The position numbers were made by a program, and so were the translations under genes. Under the pieces are notes generated by a model that did not search any database, was not told the DNA's origin, and saw nothing but the letters and a program-made list of their open reading frames with translations. From contig CM065299.1 of NCBI GenBank assembly GCA_032871835.1, positions 48,186,706 to 48,250,705 on the forward strand: 64,000 nt of DNA. The letters run 5' to 3'. The DNA comes from Dipteronia dyeriana. Lineage: Eukaryota > Streptophyta > Magnoliopsida > Sapindales > Sapindaceae. This document shows, piece after piece, positions 35,893-47,540 of this stretch. Every line of letters starts with the position of its first letter. Position 1 is the first letter of the stretch.

Positions 35893-36465
35893 CTTGTAAA
35901 TTTTGACCAAGCATGAATTTTTGGTGTGAGAAGTTTTTTTTTATTTGTTTTTTATTTTTATAAAAAAAAACTTCGTCCAACTCATCGTGTGAAGAATTCT
36001 GCCAAGCATAGAGAAAAAAGGGAACTTTTTTTTTTTTCGATAGTACAATAGTATCATTTGAATCAAAAGGGTTTTGTGTACAACATCGAATCAAGGTTCA
36101 CTCGAGTTTCAATCAAATTGATTGATAATTCACAAGTGACCGGACGTTCTTGGTTTTTTCTCTTAGAGGGTTATTGTGACTATCAAAAGAAGAAGTTTTG
36201 TTTTGTTTCCATCCTCAGATATACAGTTAAAAGAAAAGGAGCCCACACTCCTAGGTGATTCACGTTCGTGATTGGATTAGAAGATCTTGCGGATTCAATT
36301 CAACACTGATTCAATCGTCACGAAAAAAAGGTACGATACTTTTATATACATCAATTAATCTAGGGTTAAGGTTCTTGTTATTAAAAGGGAAATTTTTTAT
36401 TTATACACAAACCCTAATTTTATTAAATTTTCTCACGCTTCCGCTGCGTTTAGTTTTCTTTTCCC
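34218..36465 (+). repeat. COP3 3' LTR (2248 bp)
   Basis: Begins TGTTAGGATTATG after the PPT. Its end TTCTTTTCCC corresponds to TTATTTTCCA of the 5' LTR. Includes a (TA)n expansion at 35841-35893 that is absent from the 5' LTR. Confidence 0.9.
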
Positions 36466-36470
36466 TATAG

Positions 36471-37349
36471 TAATCCCTTTATAAGCGGATCCGCTATCAT
36501 AGAGTTTGTCCCAATGTGCTCTATGGATATATGTCCACTTTGCACTCTTTCCTTCACAACTAGGAACTTAATGTCATTGTGCTTTGACCTAGATGAACTT
36601 CTGTAGTCGTTAGAATATAGCACTGCTGACTTATTGTCACAATATAGTTTGAGTGGTCTTTCAACACCCTCTAGAATGCGCAGCCCCGTGACAAAATTAT
36701 GTAGCCATATTCCATGGTTGGATGCCTCATAGCATGCTACAAACTTTGCTGCCATGGTGGAAAAATCTATGAGTGTCTATTTGGCACTCTTTCAAGAAAT
36801 TGCTCCACCAGCCAACAAGTATATGTAGCCTGATGTGGATCTTCTACAGTCTTGGCATCTAACATAATCAGAGTCGGAATACTCTATGATCTCAAACTAA
36901 TCCGATCTTCTATATGTGAGAATTTAATCTTTTGTTCTATTCAAATACCTTATAACTCGATTGGCTGCTATCCAATTATCCATCCAAGAGTTACTTAAAT
37001 ATCTGCCTAACATACCAACAATGTACACAATATCCGGACGTGTACACACATGAGCATACATTAGACTTCCTACAGTTGATGCATATGGAATCTTCTGCAT
37101 TTCCTTAGCTTAAGTTTTATTTTATGGCACTGATTGAGACTGAACTAGTCTCCCTTAACGACAGGGATGTCACATGGTTTGTTGTCATGTATGCCAAACT
37201 TTTTGAGTACTGTATCGATATAGCTCCTTTGTTATAATCCAAGAATACCCAAAGATCGATCCCGTTGTATCTAGATCCCTAATACAAATGAGGCGTCACC
37301 AAGATCTTTCATCTCAAAATTCTTTGATAGAAATCTCTTGGTTTCATGC
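36471..37349 (-). pseudogene. pol: COP2 pol: RT end and RNase H
   Basis: Minus strand, reading from the SIR4 left end at 37349. Decayed text near 37200-37330 fits the RT thumb. RNase H follows near 36755 with AKFVACYEASNHGIWLHNFV, LYCDNKSAVLYSND, KHNDIKFLVVKERVQSGHISIEHI and DPLIKGLL. Catalytic Asp of YCDN is present. COP3 cuts the end. The other half of this gene is at 46909-47540 across SIR4. Confidence 0.88.
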
Positions 37350-39048
37350 TGAAAGTTCCCTAAAAACGTGTGTGTCTATAACCTTTAGGAGGGTGAATAG
37401 GTTTTAATCGAATCAAATACCGATTTTTTGATTAATCAATATTAACACAAATTACCCCGAATAAACAAGCATTTAATAAAATCAATTATGCTTAAAACAA
37501 TAACAACATAAAATGTTTACGTGGAAACCCTCCAAATGGGAAAAACCACGGGCTGATATATGCACCACATTAGATCCTCAAATCCACTATTGAATGAAAG
37601 TTTACAACCTAGGTTGACCTCCCGTCAAACCATCCAGTTACTAACCCTTTCACTCTACCCAACGGGCCTAAATAGTGATTCTTGATCTATTTGCTTGTGC
37701 CCTAACCACTTAGTCACAAGACTTAACCTCAATGAAGAGTCAAACACAACCTAAGTGAATTTGATAAAATATTCAAACATGCAAGTAATGCTAGACAACA
37801 TTAAATTCTTATCTAGGAACTTAAGAATGTCACTAAGTACAATTCCTAGATATCAATGTCTAAATGAATGTTCATAAGGACTTAACTCGATATAGTTATG
37901 CAACATTATATCATAGTTATCAAACAAAGGGCCAATCAACACAAGTTGTCATAAAACATGGCAAGGACTATAATGCAATCACAAAATGCAATCAATGAGT
38001 CCTAAACAATATCTAAATGCATAGCATAGAGGTTTAGCTGGAAAAGCAAAATGGTCACAAACCCTAGCTATCACAAAATATGAATCTCAACCAACAATCT
38101 ACTATCCAAGCATGTTATATATGCAATTAAACTCAATGACAAGCATTTAATCAACAATAATTACTAAACCTTGGCACACATGTCATAAGAATGGAACAAG
38201 AAATTCTAGGGCATGTAGAGATTACCTAGTCAATGACTAATAAGAAAAACCATGCTTGGAAGATGCTAGAAGATGCTAGATGTTCATGGATTGAAATTTG
38301 GTTGAGTCAAAATGAGTTCTTGGGAGCTCTCTCTCTCTTGGAGTCAATTTCTCTCTCAAGAAAAACTTGGTCTCTCAAAAATTGTTTCTTGGACTCATAA
38401 AACCAAAGAGAAGATAAGAGAACATATATATAATGTGCCCTACACGAAACGGCATAGTTTTGGATAAAGGGCAACTGATTCCAGTCATGATCGATGTGCA
38501 TGCCGCGGCCTAGGCAAGTGTCCAGACCGTGGGATAGCGAGCGGTGCATCACCTTAGAATCTCCGCTGCTTGGACCGCGGTACAGGCAGTGTCCAGACCG
38601 CGTTAGAGCAAGCTATGCATCTCCCGGGAAACTTCACTTGGGAGACCGATGTGCATGCAACGTGCACAGGCCGCGGTAGCAACAGCGTGTAACGCCTGGA
38701 GAACACCGTTGTGCATACCGCGGCGGAGGCAATGCACTGGGAGCGGTCTCGGCTGTGGTCAATCGGAAAATCCTCTTCTAAGGGCAAACAAAATTTATCA
38801 AACACCTAAGTAAGAGTTATGGCAAAAAGGCACACAAATATGAAAATTAAGCATTCATGCAAGATGATCAAAAACATGCATGAGAGTGTGTGTATGCACT
38901 AAAACTCTTCAAACAAGGTTAAGCAAGTGATTTACCTTTTGAAGCTTGAGCTGGGTCTTGAGCAATGATGGCCTACACTGCCCTTACACAATAATCCCCA
39001 AATGTGGTTGTCAACGAAATAAGCTAATCAAAAACTGAGAAACTTACA
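37350..39048 (-). repeat. SIR4 3' LTR (1699 bp)
   Basis: Left end TGAAAGTTCCC, right end ACTTACA; the sense strand begins TGTAAGTTTCTC. Stem-loop at 37520-37550. A GC-rich block at about 38490-38760 repeats phrases on GTCCAGACCGCGG and GGTGCATC. Open frames over the block are accidental. Confidence 0.9.
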
Positions 39049-40270
39049 ATTTCCCCCTTTGGATATTTCGTGACAAAACCACCACTCACAATTCATCCTC
39101 ACAAATAAACTAAACAAAAAACAGGGGTCAACAAAGTTTTTCTACATTACAAAGAGATGACTAATAAACTAGATCTTCAAGTCATCCATCTCTTGTAGAA
39201 TCAACATCCCTACAAAACAAAAAAAAACTACACTTTCCAAGACAAGTGTATGTGAGGTGATCCAAGGCAGAAAAACAAGAGCAATTTGCGTACAATAGAA
39301 ACAAGTAACATGCAATCAATAATGCACATAGCAAAAGCTCCCCCTAAATAGGTTAACACCCTTAACAAATCAAACTCCCATCATATGCAACTCTCAAGTC
39401 CCCCTTAAATCATTCCACTCTCAACTCCCCCTAAATCCACACTACTCCCTCTTTTTGTCATGAGATAGACAAAGGAGTATCCCCTTAAAAAGGCATTAGC
39501 AAGGAGAGCTTATGGCATAAGACATATGCGTAATCATATAACCAAATTTATGCAACTTAATTAATAAGAGAGAATCAAGGAGATTTATTATATAAAAAAT
39601 GTGTGAACGAATGCTTTGCATACAAGACAAGTTGTACTCAAGATCAAAATATGGTATTTGGCAAAGCAAAATAACAAAGGTTTCCAAGAGAAATTCAAAC
39701 CAATTTCATCCATTGTCATGGAGTAAGCAAGATATAGACTGTAAAAAAAATTCATTTTAAGAACAACTATATCAAACTTTACGAATAAAACAAGACATGA
39801 GCGGCTATTGCGCCCTTTTCGATTTTTTCGGGTGGAATGCCCGTATGATAGTAGCCTTGTTTGACAAGTAAAGAGAGAGAGACTTTTGGATTGTAAAATC
39901 CTTGAATTGGATACAAGATCCTTATTGATTGAAGTCTCATAATTGCTTTCACACGCAAATTTTGCATTCATTTTAGAGCATTCAAAAAATCTCATCATGC
40001 ATATCAATTTAAAGCATGTCATAGAAATAATCAACATGTCATGGAGATCAATTCTAGGTCATTCAAAATGTACTTCCCAATCAATTCTCCTATTCCGAAA
40101 ATGCATGTTTGGTTATAAATAAGACATGGATTGCATGTAAAGCAAAGTTGCACACTTATTAACAAAATATGTACAACCAATCATCTCAAGCAATTAATAA
40201 AGAAGCATAAATATTATCAATGAGCACAATGCATTGCCAATTTTCTCTCTTTGCTTGAGCTCCCCATATC
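39049..40270 (-). other. SIR4 3' non-coding region with polypurine array
   Basis: PPT at the LTR (minus strand CCAAAGGGGGAAAT), more AGGGGG-type copies at about 39338, 39399, 39425 and 39443, and the hairpin CGGG-TGGAATG-CCCG at 39829-39843. The layout is the same as in SIR3 and SIR1. Confidence 0.78.
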
Positions 40271-42410
40271 TCAAGAAGGGATATGAGTCCCTATAGACTT
40301 ACCAAGTCCATTTGACCTAGTTGAGCCTATGGGTGAAACCTTAGCACAATGGTATATGGGTTCATCTTTTCTAATCCACTTAGGTAACACATTGTCATTC
40401 CTAGTGGTCAAGATCATCATATTACTCCTAGGATCATTAACACTAGCTTTCCTAGGCACATGCATATTGGCTCTACCCCTTTTTATTTCAATCATGCTCT
40501 TAGTTCTACACATGTTAATGTACTTAAAGCAATTTGGTCTAAGATGACCATCAACACCACAAAAATGACATAAAGGAATAAAATGAGAATGAGGAAAAAT
40601 GTGATTTCCCATGTCTTTGAGCTTTCCTCTGGTGTGGTATTGATTCTCTTCTCCCTTGTTGTTGAGTTAGAGAAGATTGCTTCCTTTATTGAGCATGCAG
40701 GAAATGCTTCTTGGCTTGATGACTTTTAGTTTGAGGGATAGTTGCTTGAAGTGATCTCATTGGTTGTGCTTGAGCTTGACTTCTTGGTGCCATATTGACT
40801 TGGACATTCCTAGAACACTCTCCTAGTTCAATTTTTTTCTTAGGATGAAGTGGAAGAAGAGGTTCCTTGAAGTCCAAGCTCTTGACAAATATCGTCTTGC
40901 TAGGAGTTGAGGTCTCATTGTCATCTTCAAACCCTAGACCTCTCTTGTCACTTGGCTTCTTGCCAACTCCCAATATATGGTCAAGCTTCTCCGTACTCAA
41001 AGTCATCTTAGCAATCAACTCTCTAGCTTCTCTATGCTCCTCCTTTCAGCTTTCTTCCACTTTTCTTCCATTCTACACTTTCTCACTTAAGTGAGTCACT
41101 TCGGTTGATAGCTTGAGGTTCTCTTCCTTTAGCTTTCGAACTTCTTTCTTCATATTCAACCTTGAGCTTTGAAAATGCTCAATGAACGCTTCAAGGTTCA
41201 TACTCTCTACATTTCCATTTGTAGAGTGAGATGAAGAACTCTTATCACTAGAGTCATCACTAGTGTCACTTGTTGCCATGATGGCATCATCAACATAAGT
41301 AGCTTCACTTATCACTCTCTTAGCTACTTTTTCATCTACTCATTTTTCAAGGTTACTACTTAAGGCTTTGTTGCCTTTTTCTCCATCTTCCACAATGGAG
41401 GCACCAAAAGCCGTGTTGTTAAGAATAACCTCTTCATCACTTGAGGAATCTTCTTCACTTCCACTCTTACTTGATGAGGCAGACACCACTTTTCCTTTCT
41501 TCTTCTTCTTCGAATTAGTACACTCGGTGGCTATATGATCAACCCCACTACACTCATAGCATTGAATGCCTTTTATTGTAGGCTTTTCTTGCCTTGGCTC
41601 AATCTTCTTCTTTGAGTAATTCTTGTGAAGTTTCATAAACTTCTTGAATTTCTTCACCATAAGAGCCATCTCCTCATCTGAGTCATCTTCCTCCATCTTT
41701 ACTTTGGATGTCTTCAAAGCTATGTTATTTTTCATCTTAGGAGATATAGGTGTAGAAATCCACCTAGACTCATAGGCTAGAAGCCTTCCAATCACTTCAC
41801 TCGGCTTCATAGTCTTGTAGTTGCTATTTTCTTTCAGTGTCGTCACCTTGGACTCAAATCTCTTGAGGAGTGACCTCATGATCTTTTGTTTGATCCTTCG
41901 ATTCGAATATGGGTTACCTAGTTGATGGCTTTGATTTACGATGTCCATCAACTTCACTTGGAAGTCATTAAGGCACTCATCCTCTTCCATCCGAATTGTC
42001 TCAAATTGCATTTGAAGGACTTGAAGCTTGGAGTCCTTGACCACTTCGGTTCCCTCATGAGCCGTTTGTAGAATCTCCCAACCCTCCTTTGCATGCCTAG
42101 TATTTTGAACCAACTTGTATTGATTGTCATCCATGGCACACAAGATTGCATGCATAGCCTTGTTGTTCCACTTGGAAGCTTCAAATTATTATGTGCTCCA
42201 ATGAGACTTAGGCTTGAGAACTTCAACTCAATCATCATTTGTCATCTTCGGAAGAATGTACCCATCTTAAACTGCCATCCATGCACGGTCATCTATTTGA
42301 CAAATATAAGACTCAATCTTGCCTTTCAATGAGGCATAAATATCACTTTTAAGCAAAGGTGGTCTTATACTTGATGCTCCATCTTTGATCATCCCAAGCT
42401 CACTCATAGT
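40271..42410 (-). pseudogene. gag: SIR4 gag, joined to the pol C-terminal tail
   Basis: Begins near 42410 (MSELGMIKDGASS). UBN2-type part: MHAILCAMDDNQYKLVQNTRHAKEGWEIL, LNDFQVKLMDIVNQ, LAYESRW. First CCHC knuckle CYECSGVDHIATEC (about 41540; His of GH is D-H here). Coiled segment at 41073-41315. Second knuckle CHFCGVDGHLRPNC (about 40550). The last frame runs RKDEPIYHCAKVSP and at about 40330 passes in frame into IGSTRSNGLGKSIG, matching the end of SIR3 pol. Stops near 42190, 41340 and 40620 break it. Closely similar to SIR3 gag. Confidence 0.85.
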
Positions 42411-42518
42411 GTTTGGGTTAAATGAATGGATTCAAATGTAATACACCACACAAGATGCAAATAACAAGAATGCACAAGCAAGACACACACAGAGCACGGA
42501 TCACCTAAGTATATCTAG

Positions 42519-42536
42519 GCACCGACTCTGATACCA
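42519..42536 (-). other. SIR4 primer binding site (initiator tRNA-Met type)
   Basis: The minus strand reads TGGTATCAGAGTCGGTGC, two bases from the LTR. Confidence 0.9.
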
Positions 42537-42538
42537 AT

Positions 42539-44209
42539 TGAAAGTTCCCTAAAAATGTGTGTCTATAACCTAGAGGGGAATGAATAGGTTTTAATCGAAT
42601 CAATTACCGATTTTTTGATTAATCAATATTAACACAAATTACCCCGAATAAACGAGAATTCAATCAAATCAATTATGCTTAAAACAATAACAACATAAAA
42701 TGTTTACCTGGAAACCCTCCAAATGGGTAAAACCACTGGCTGATATGTGCGCCACACTAGATCCTCAAATCCACTAATGAATGAAAGTTTACAAACCTAG
42801 GTTGACCTCCCGTCACACCCTCCAGTTACTAACCCTTTCACTCTACCCAACGGGCCTTAATAGTGAATCTTGATCTATTTGCTTGTGCCCTAACCACTTA
42901 GTCACAAGACTTAACCTCAATGAAGAGTCAAACACAACCTTAGTGAATTTGATAAAATATTCAAACATGCAAGTAATGCTAGGCAACACTAAATGCTTAT
43001 CTAGGAACTTAAGAATGTCACTAAGTACAATTCATAGATATCAATGTCTAAATGAATGTTCATAAAGACTTAACTAGATATAGTTATGCAACATTATATC
43101 ATAGTTATCAAACAAAGGGTCAATCAACACAAGTTGTCATAAAACATGAAAAAGACTATAATGCAATCACAAAATGCAATCAATGAGTCCTAAACAATAT
43201 CTAAAAGCAAAGCATAGAGGCTTAGCTATAAAGGCAAAATGGTCACAAACCCTAGCTATCACAAAATATGAACCTCAACCAACAATCAACTATCCAAGCA
43301 TGTTATATATGCAATTAAACTCAATGACAAGCATTTAATCAACAATAATTGCTAAACCTAGGCACACATGTCATAAGAATGGAACAAGAAATTCTAGGGC
43401 ATGTAGAGATTATCTAGTCAATGACAAACAAGAAAAATCATGCTTGGAAGATGCTAGAAGATGCTAGATGTTCATGGATTGAAATTTGGTTGAGTCAAAA
43501 TGAGTTCTTGGGAGCACACTCTCTCTTGGAGTCAATTTCTCTCTCAAGAAAAACTTGGTCTCTCAAAAATGGTTTCTTGGACTCCCAAAACCAAAGAGAA
43601 GATAAGTAAACATATATATAATGTGCCTTATATGAAACATCATCATTTTGGACAAAAGGCAACTGATTCCAGTCATGATCGCTGTGCGTGCCGCGGCTTA
43701 GGTAAGTGTCTAGACCGGGGTATAGCGAGCGGTGCATCACCTGGGAATCTCCGCTGTCTGGACCACAGTACAGACAGTGTCTAGACCGCGGTAGAGTAAG
43801 TGGTGCATCGCCTAGGAAACTCCTCTTGGGAGACCGTTGTACATGAACGTGCACAGGCCGCGATAGCAGCAGCGTGCAATGCTTGGAGAACACCACAGTG
43901 CATACCGCGGCGGAGGCAATGCACAGGGAACAGTCCCGGCCGTGGTCAAGGGGAAAATCCTCTTCTAAGGGCAAACAAAATGCATCAAACACCCAAGCAA
44001 GAGTTATGGCAAAAAGGCACACAATTATGACATTTAAGCATGCATGCAAGATGATCAAAAACATTCATGAGAGTGTGTGTGTGCACTAAAACTCTTCAAA
44101 CAAGGTTAAGCAAGTGATTTACCTTTTAAAGCTTGAGCTAGGTCTTAAGCAATGATGGTCTAAACTACCCTTACACAATAATCCCCAAATGTGGTTGTCA
44201 ACGAAATGA
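42539..44209 (-). repeat. SIR4 5' LTR, main part
   Basis: Matches 37350-39010 closely. It is cut at 44209/44210 by the solo LTR and resumes at 46878-46908, ending ACTTACA. The duplicated target is AATGA on the left and AATAA on the right, one mismatch, read against the intact copy CGAAATAAGC at 39014-39023. Confidence 0.9.
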
Positions 44210-44412
44210 TGTTAGGTTTTAGTTTGTGTTGGCATGAATTCCATATCAAAATGATGTTTACTTGTAATGACTTAGTTGTTTAGGTTCATGATGATTCAAG
44301 CTTCAAGGAAGAAGAAACAACAAGTCAAAGAAAGTTCTAAGTCTTCAAAGAGAAAGGATGCAATTTGTTTCAACAATGGTATACTAAGACCTTATATTTC
44401 TCTTACAAGGCT

Positions 44413-44580
44413 TAAGCACACACACATATATATCATACATTTGTGTCCCTGCATTGTTGTGCACCTTTATAAGCACACACACACATATCATACATTTGTG
44501 TCCCTGCATCATTGTGCACCTTTATAGGCACACACATACAATTCATTCATATGTGTCCCTGCATCATTGTACACCATGTA
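44413..44580 (+). repeat. 56-bp tandem repeat, three units
   Basis: Each unit has CACACACA, then CATT(T/C)RTGTGTCCCTGCAT and TTGTGCACC. The SIR2 copy at about 24690-24800 has two units. Confidence 0.85.
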
Positions 44581-46123
44581 TAGCACATTCACATACTATG
44601 AGATGAATGCTCATGCATTGGTTTGGAAATAACATGTTTTGGAATATGCTTGATTGGAAACTATCACTATGTAGTTTGCATTCTAGTGTGAATTGTGTTT
44701 GTATTTGTATATGTTTGTATAACATGGATATTGAACTTGGATTTAGTCTTAAATCATTCTTGATTGAGTTCCGGTCATTTCGGTTATTCATACTATAAAT
44801 TTCAAGTTCAAAGTCAAAAGATACTATACTTTCAACTCATGTAACATACATTGTCTTCGTCTTCATATATCAAGTCGAATTATTATATTCTGGGTTGAGT
44901 ATCTTATATGTCCATGTCCGTGTGAGAGTTATGGTTCATAATCCACAAACAGATTCAAATTTCGAGTTTGGAGGCCGGAGAACGGTTGAAGAACGAGATG
45001 GAAGCGCGAGGGGAATGCACCATGGCCAAAAGGCCATGGAGGTGTGCATGCCCGAGATGGCGCGTGGCCATCTCGGCCTCACAACCTTGCTGCCCCAGGA
45101 TGCCCACATGCCATCTTGGGGGAGTACTTCCAAAGGAGGGAAAAATGGTCTTTTCATCTTTCTTCTTTCCCACTGCTTTATAATCTCTCTCTCTCACACA
45201 CATTTCATTCTAAGAAGAAATTCAAATCAAGTGTGCAGAATTTTCTCTCTTAATTTTCTCACCTTTCAAACACCATAACTTCTTCATTTGAACTCCGATT
45301 TGAGTGATTCAAAGTTGAGAGTGCTCATCTATTCATCTTCCATATTTTCTCTGAAGGTTTGAGTTAATTTTGCTTCATTTTTTGGTGTCTAATCATACAA
45401 AAACGGGACTGCACCTAGATCAACTAAGGTATTGATTTTCTCTCTAAGTTTTCTTTTAAAACTTGGTCAATTGCCTTGGGTTTTCTTCTTCTATATATAT
45501 TTGATTTAGAGTGTTTTGATTTGTGTTTTGAACCCTTTCAAAGCTAGATTTAATTTCAATTGAAATCATTCATGTTGAGTTATGTTTTGATTTTGCCTAT
45601 GTTATCACATGTTTGGGATTGTATTGTGTTAGCTTTTATTCTAGGACTATTTTGTGATCTTTGATTGATTGATTTTGTGAAAAATAGTTCATCACATGTA
45701 TTAGGCTCTCTTGGCCGAAATTCTCACATAATACATGTGCTTATGTTCTTTTGAGCTATTCATGTGATTTGTTGAATCTATGATTAGGAATATGCTCTAG
45801 AACTTATGCTTAGATCTATTTGACATTATCATATGATTTTAGCATGTTTTAGGTTTTTGTGATTTAAACTTGATCTTGTGATTTGTTGATCATATCTTGT
45901 GATTCAAGTTTAGATATATGCATGAATCTAGTTTGTGATTAATGTTGATCATATCTTACATAATCTAGATTGACTACTCATGCATGATGAACTAGGCTAT
46001 ATGTGATTTGTGCATTCATGCTCATGTCTAGTATTTTTCATAGGATGTTTTTATCATAGCATTCTATGTTACGTGCTTGTTTGCGTTTTGCATTCATGAT
46101 CACCTAGATGCCTTGTGAGAAGA

Positions 46124-46420
46124 AAGTCTTGACAATAGGTGTGAGACCTATGGTGTTGAGCAAGAAGTCTTGGCAAGAGGTGTGAAGCCTCGGATTGTAG
46201 AGCAAGGAAATCTTGGCTAGAGGTGTGAAGCCTTGGATAGTCGATCAAGAAGTCTTGCCTAGAGTTAGAAGAACTCGGATTGGTGAGCAAGGAAGTCTTG
46301 ACTAGAGTCGGGAAGACTCGGATAGTTGAACAAGAAGTCTTGCCTTGGGTTGTGAAGATCCGGATAAGGTGAGCAAGGAAGTCTTGACAAGAGGTGTGAA
46401 GCCTCGAATTGTTAAGCATA
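46124..46420 (+). repeat. 42-bp minisatellite, seven units
   Basis: Units start AGTCTTG and end GAGCAAGRA, with a variable middle. Lengths are 41-44 bp. There are no unique spacers, so it is not a CRISPR array. Confidence 0.88.
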
Positions 46421-46877
46421 GGGCGACAACTTCTAGAGTAGGATATGAGAGTAGTTTCTAGGTGAAGAGGTCACTTGAGAGATTGTACTTGTCTTATCTA
46501 CTAGTGGATTTTGTTTGCCGGTGGCTGCTAGCCCATGGATGTTTCCTCTTCGGAGGTTTACCACATTATATTTTGTGTCAACTTTTCTCTATCCCTATCT
46601 CGTTAATATTTGTATTGTGGATAGAACTCTTTATGTATGTTGACTTCCTCTTTATAATATAAATTGTGTATGTGTTACAATTACTTGTTTGTATCACACT
46701 TTACTTGTGTTTATATATTGATTAATTGTATTTAATTAATATATATATTGTGATACAAGCAATCTAGAGGGACAAACTTTTGTTTGTTCTAAGGGAGTCG
46801 AAAAAGGTCCCTAACCTATTCACCCCCCCCCCCCCCTCTAGGTTAGCCTTGAGCATTTAACCGTGATTGTATTTTCA

Positions 46878-46908
46878 AATAAGTCAATCAAAAACTGAGG
46901 AACTTACA
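46878..46908 (-). repeat. SIR4 5' LTR, terminal 31 bp
   Basis: Continuation of the SIR4 LTR after the solo LTR. It matches 39018-39048. Confidence 0.9.
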
Positions 46909-47540
46909 CATGCAACATGCCTATATCATTTGTGGCTAACAGTATGTCATCATCTTATAAAACCAGGAATATGTGCTTACTCCCACTGAATTTGTGATAC
47001 ACACAATTATCAACAACGTTTATCTCAAAACCAAACGAGATAATCACTGGATGAAACTTATGGTACAATTGACGGGAAGCTTGCTTGAGTCCGTAGATGG
47101 ATTTTGTCAATTTGCAAACCATATTCTTTAGGTCTCCCAACTCAAAGTTTTCTGGTTATACCATATAAATTGTTTCGTCAATGTCACCATTGAGAAACGT
47201 CGTCTTGACATCCATCTGATGAAGCTCAAGGTCAAAATGTGCAACAAGTGCCATGATTGTCCTAAAAGAGTCTTTCATTGAAACCGGAGAGAAAGTCTCT
47301 TTATAGTCAATCCCTTCCTGTTGGATAAAGCCTTTAGTTACAAGACGAGCCTTATACCTCTCCACATTACCATTGGAATTCCTTTTGGTTTTAAATATTC
47401 ATTTACAACCAATGGCCTTCACACCTTTTGGTAATGGGACAAGTTTCCAAACTTTATTGTCTTACATAGACTTATACTCCTCATTCATGGCATCAATCCA
47501 CTTTTGAGAGTTGGAACCCGGCATGGCTTGATGGAAGTTG
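46909..47540 (-). pseudogene. pol: COP2 pol: reverse transcriptase
   Basis: The minus-strand text is the first half of a copia RT: ERYKARLVTKGFIQQEGIDYKETFSPVS, ALVAHFDLELHQMDVKTTFLNGDIDETIYM, then after a stop MVCKLTKSIYGLKQASRQLYHKF and FSGSKHIFLVL. The frame stops at about 47156 and 46955. YVDD would follow directly where SIR4 inserted. The continuation is at 37349 on the other side. Confidence 0.9.

Larger units (their letters stand above)
27494..36465 (+). mobile_element. COP3: Ty1/copia retrotransposon, decayed
   Basis: 5' LTR lacking its first part (27494-29073), PBS (29080), leader, gag, pol remnants, PPT (34207-34217) and an entire 3' LTR (34218-36465). The 3' end abuts the COP2 RNase H coding region read on the other strand, so COP3 inserted into COP2. 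The left duplication was lost with the LTR start; the right candidate is TATAG at 36466-36470. Confidence 0.88.
44210..46877 (+). repeat. Solo LTR of the SIR2 family (2668 bp)
   Basis: Begins TGTTAGGTTTTAG and ends GTATTTTCA. It matches the two pieces of the SIR2 LTR over the entire length, with SIR4 LTR on both sides and nothing internal. This is the usual product of recombination between the two LTRs of one element. The orientation is opposite to SIR2. Carries three copies of a 56-bp repeat, the palindrome block, a 42-bp minisatellite and a 14-C run at 46823-46836. Confidence 0.92.
37350..46908 (-). mobile_element. SIR4: Sirevirus-like element with gag but no pol
   Basis: LTRs at 37350-39048 and 42539-44209 plus 46878-46908, with exact duplication CATGC at 37345-37349 and 46909-46913. 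The interior of 3.5 kb holds a PPT array, gag and PBS only. Flanks on both sides are COP2 RT, read continuously across the insertion. A solo LTR of the SIR2 family interrupts its 5' LTR. Confidence 0.93.

Noticed and set aside
43495..44064. 189-codon frame in the SIR4 LTR (and 38307-38805)
   Set aside because: It lies in LTR sequence over a CpG-rich block; broken in the other LTR.
46124..46420. Regular repeats resembling a CRISPR array
   Set aside because: Units are contiguous with no unique spacers, diverge along their length and lie in a plant LTR.
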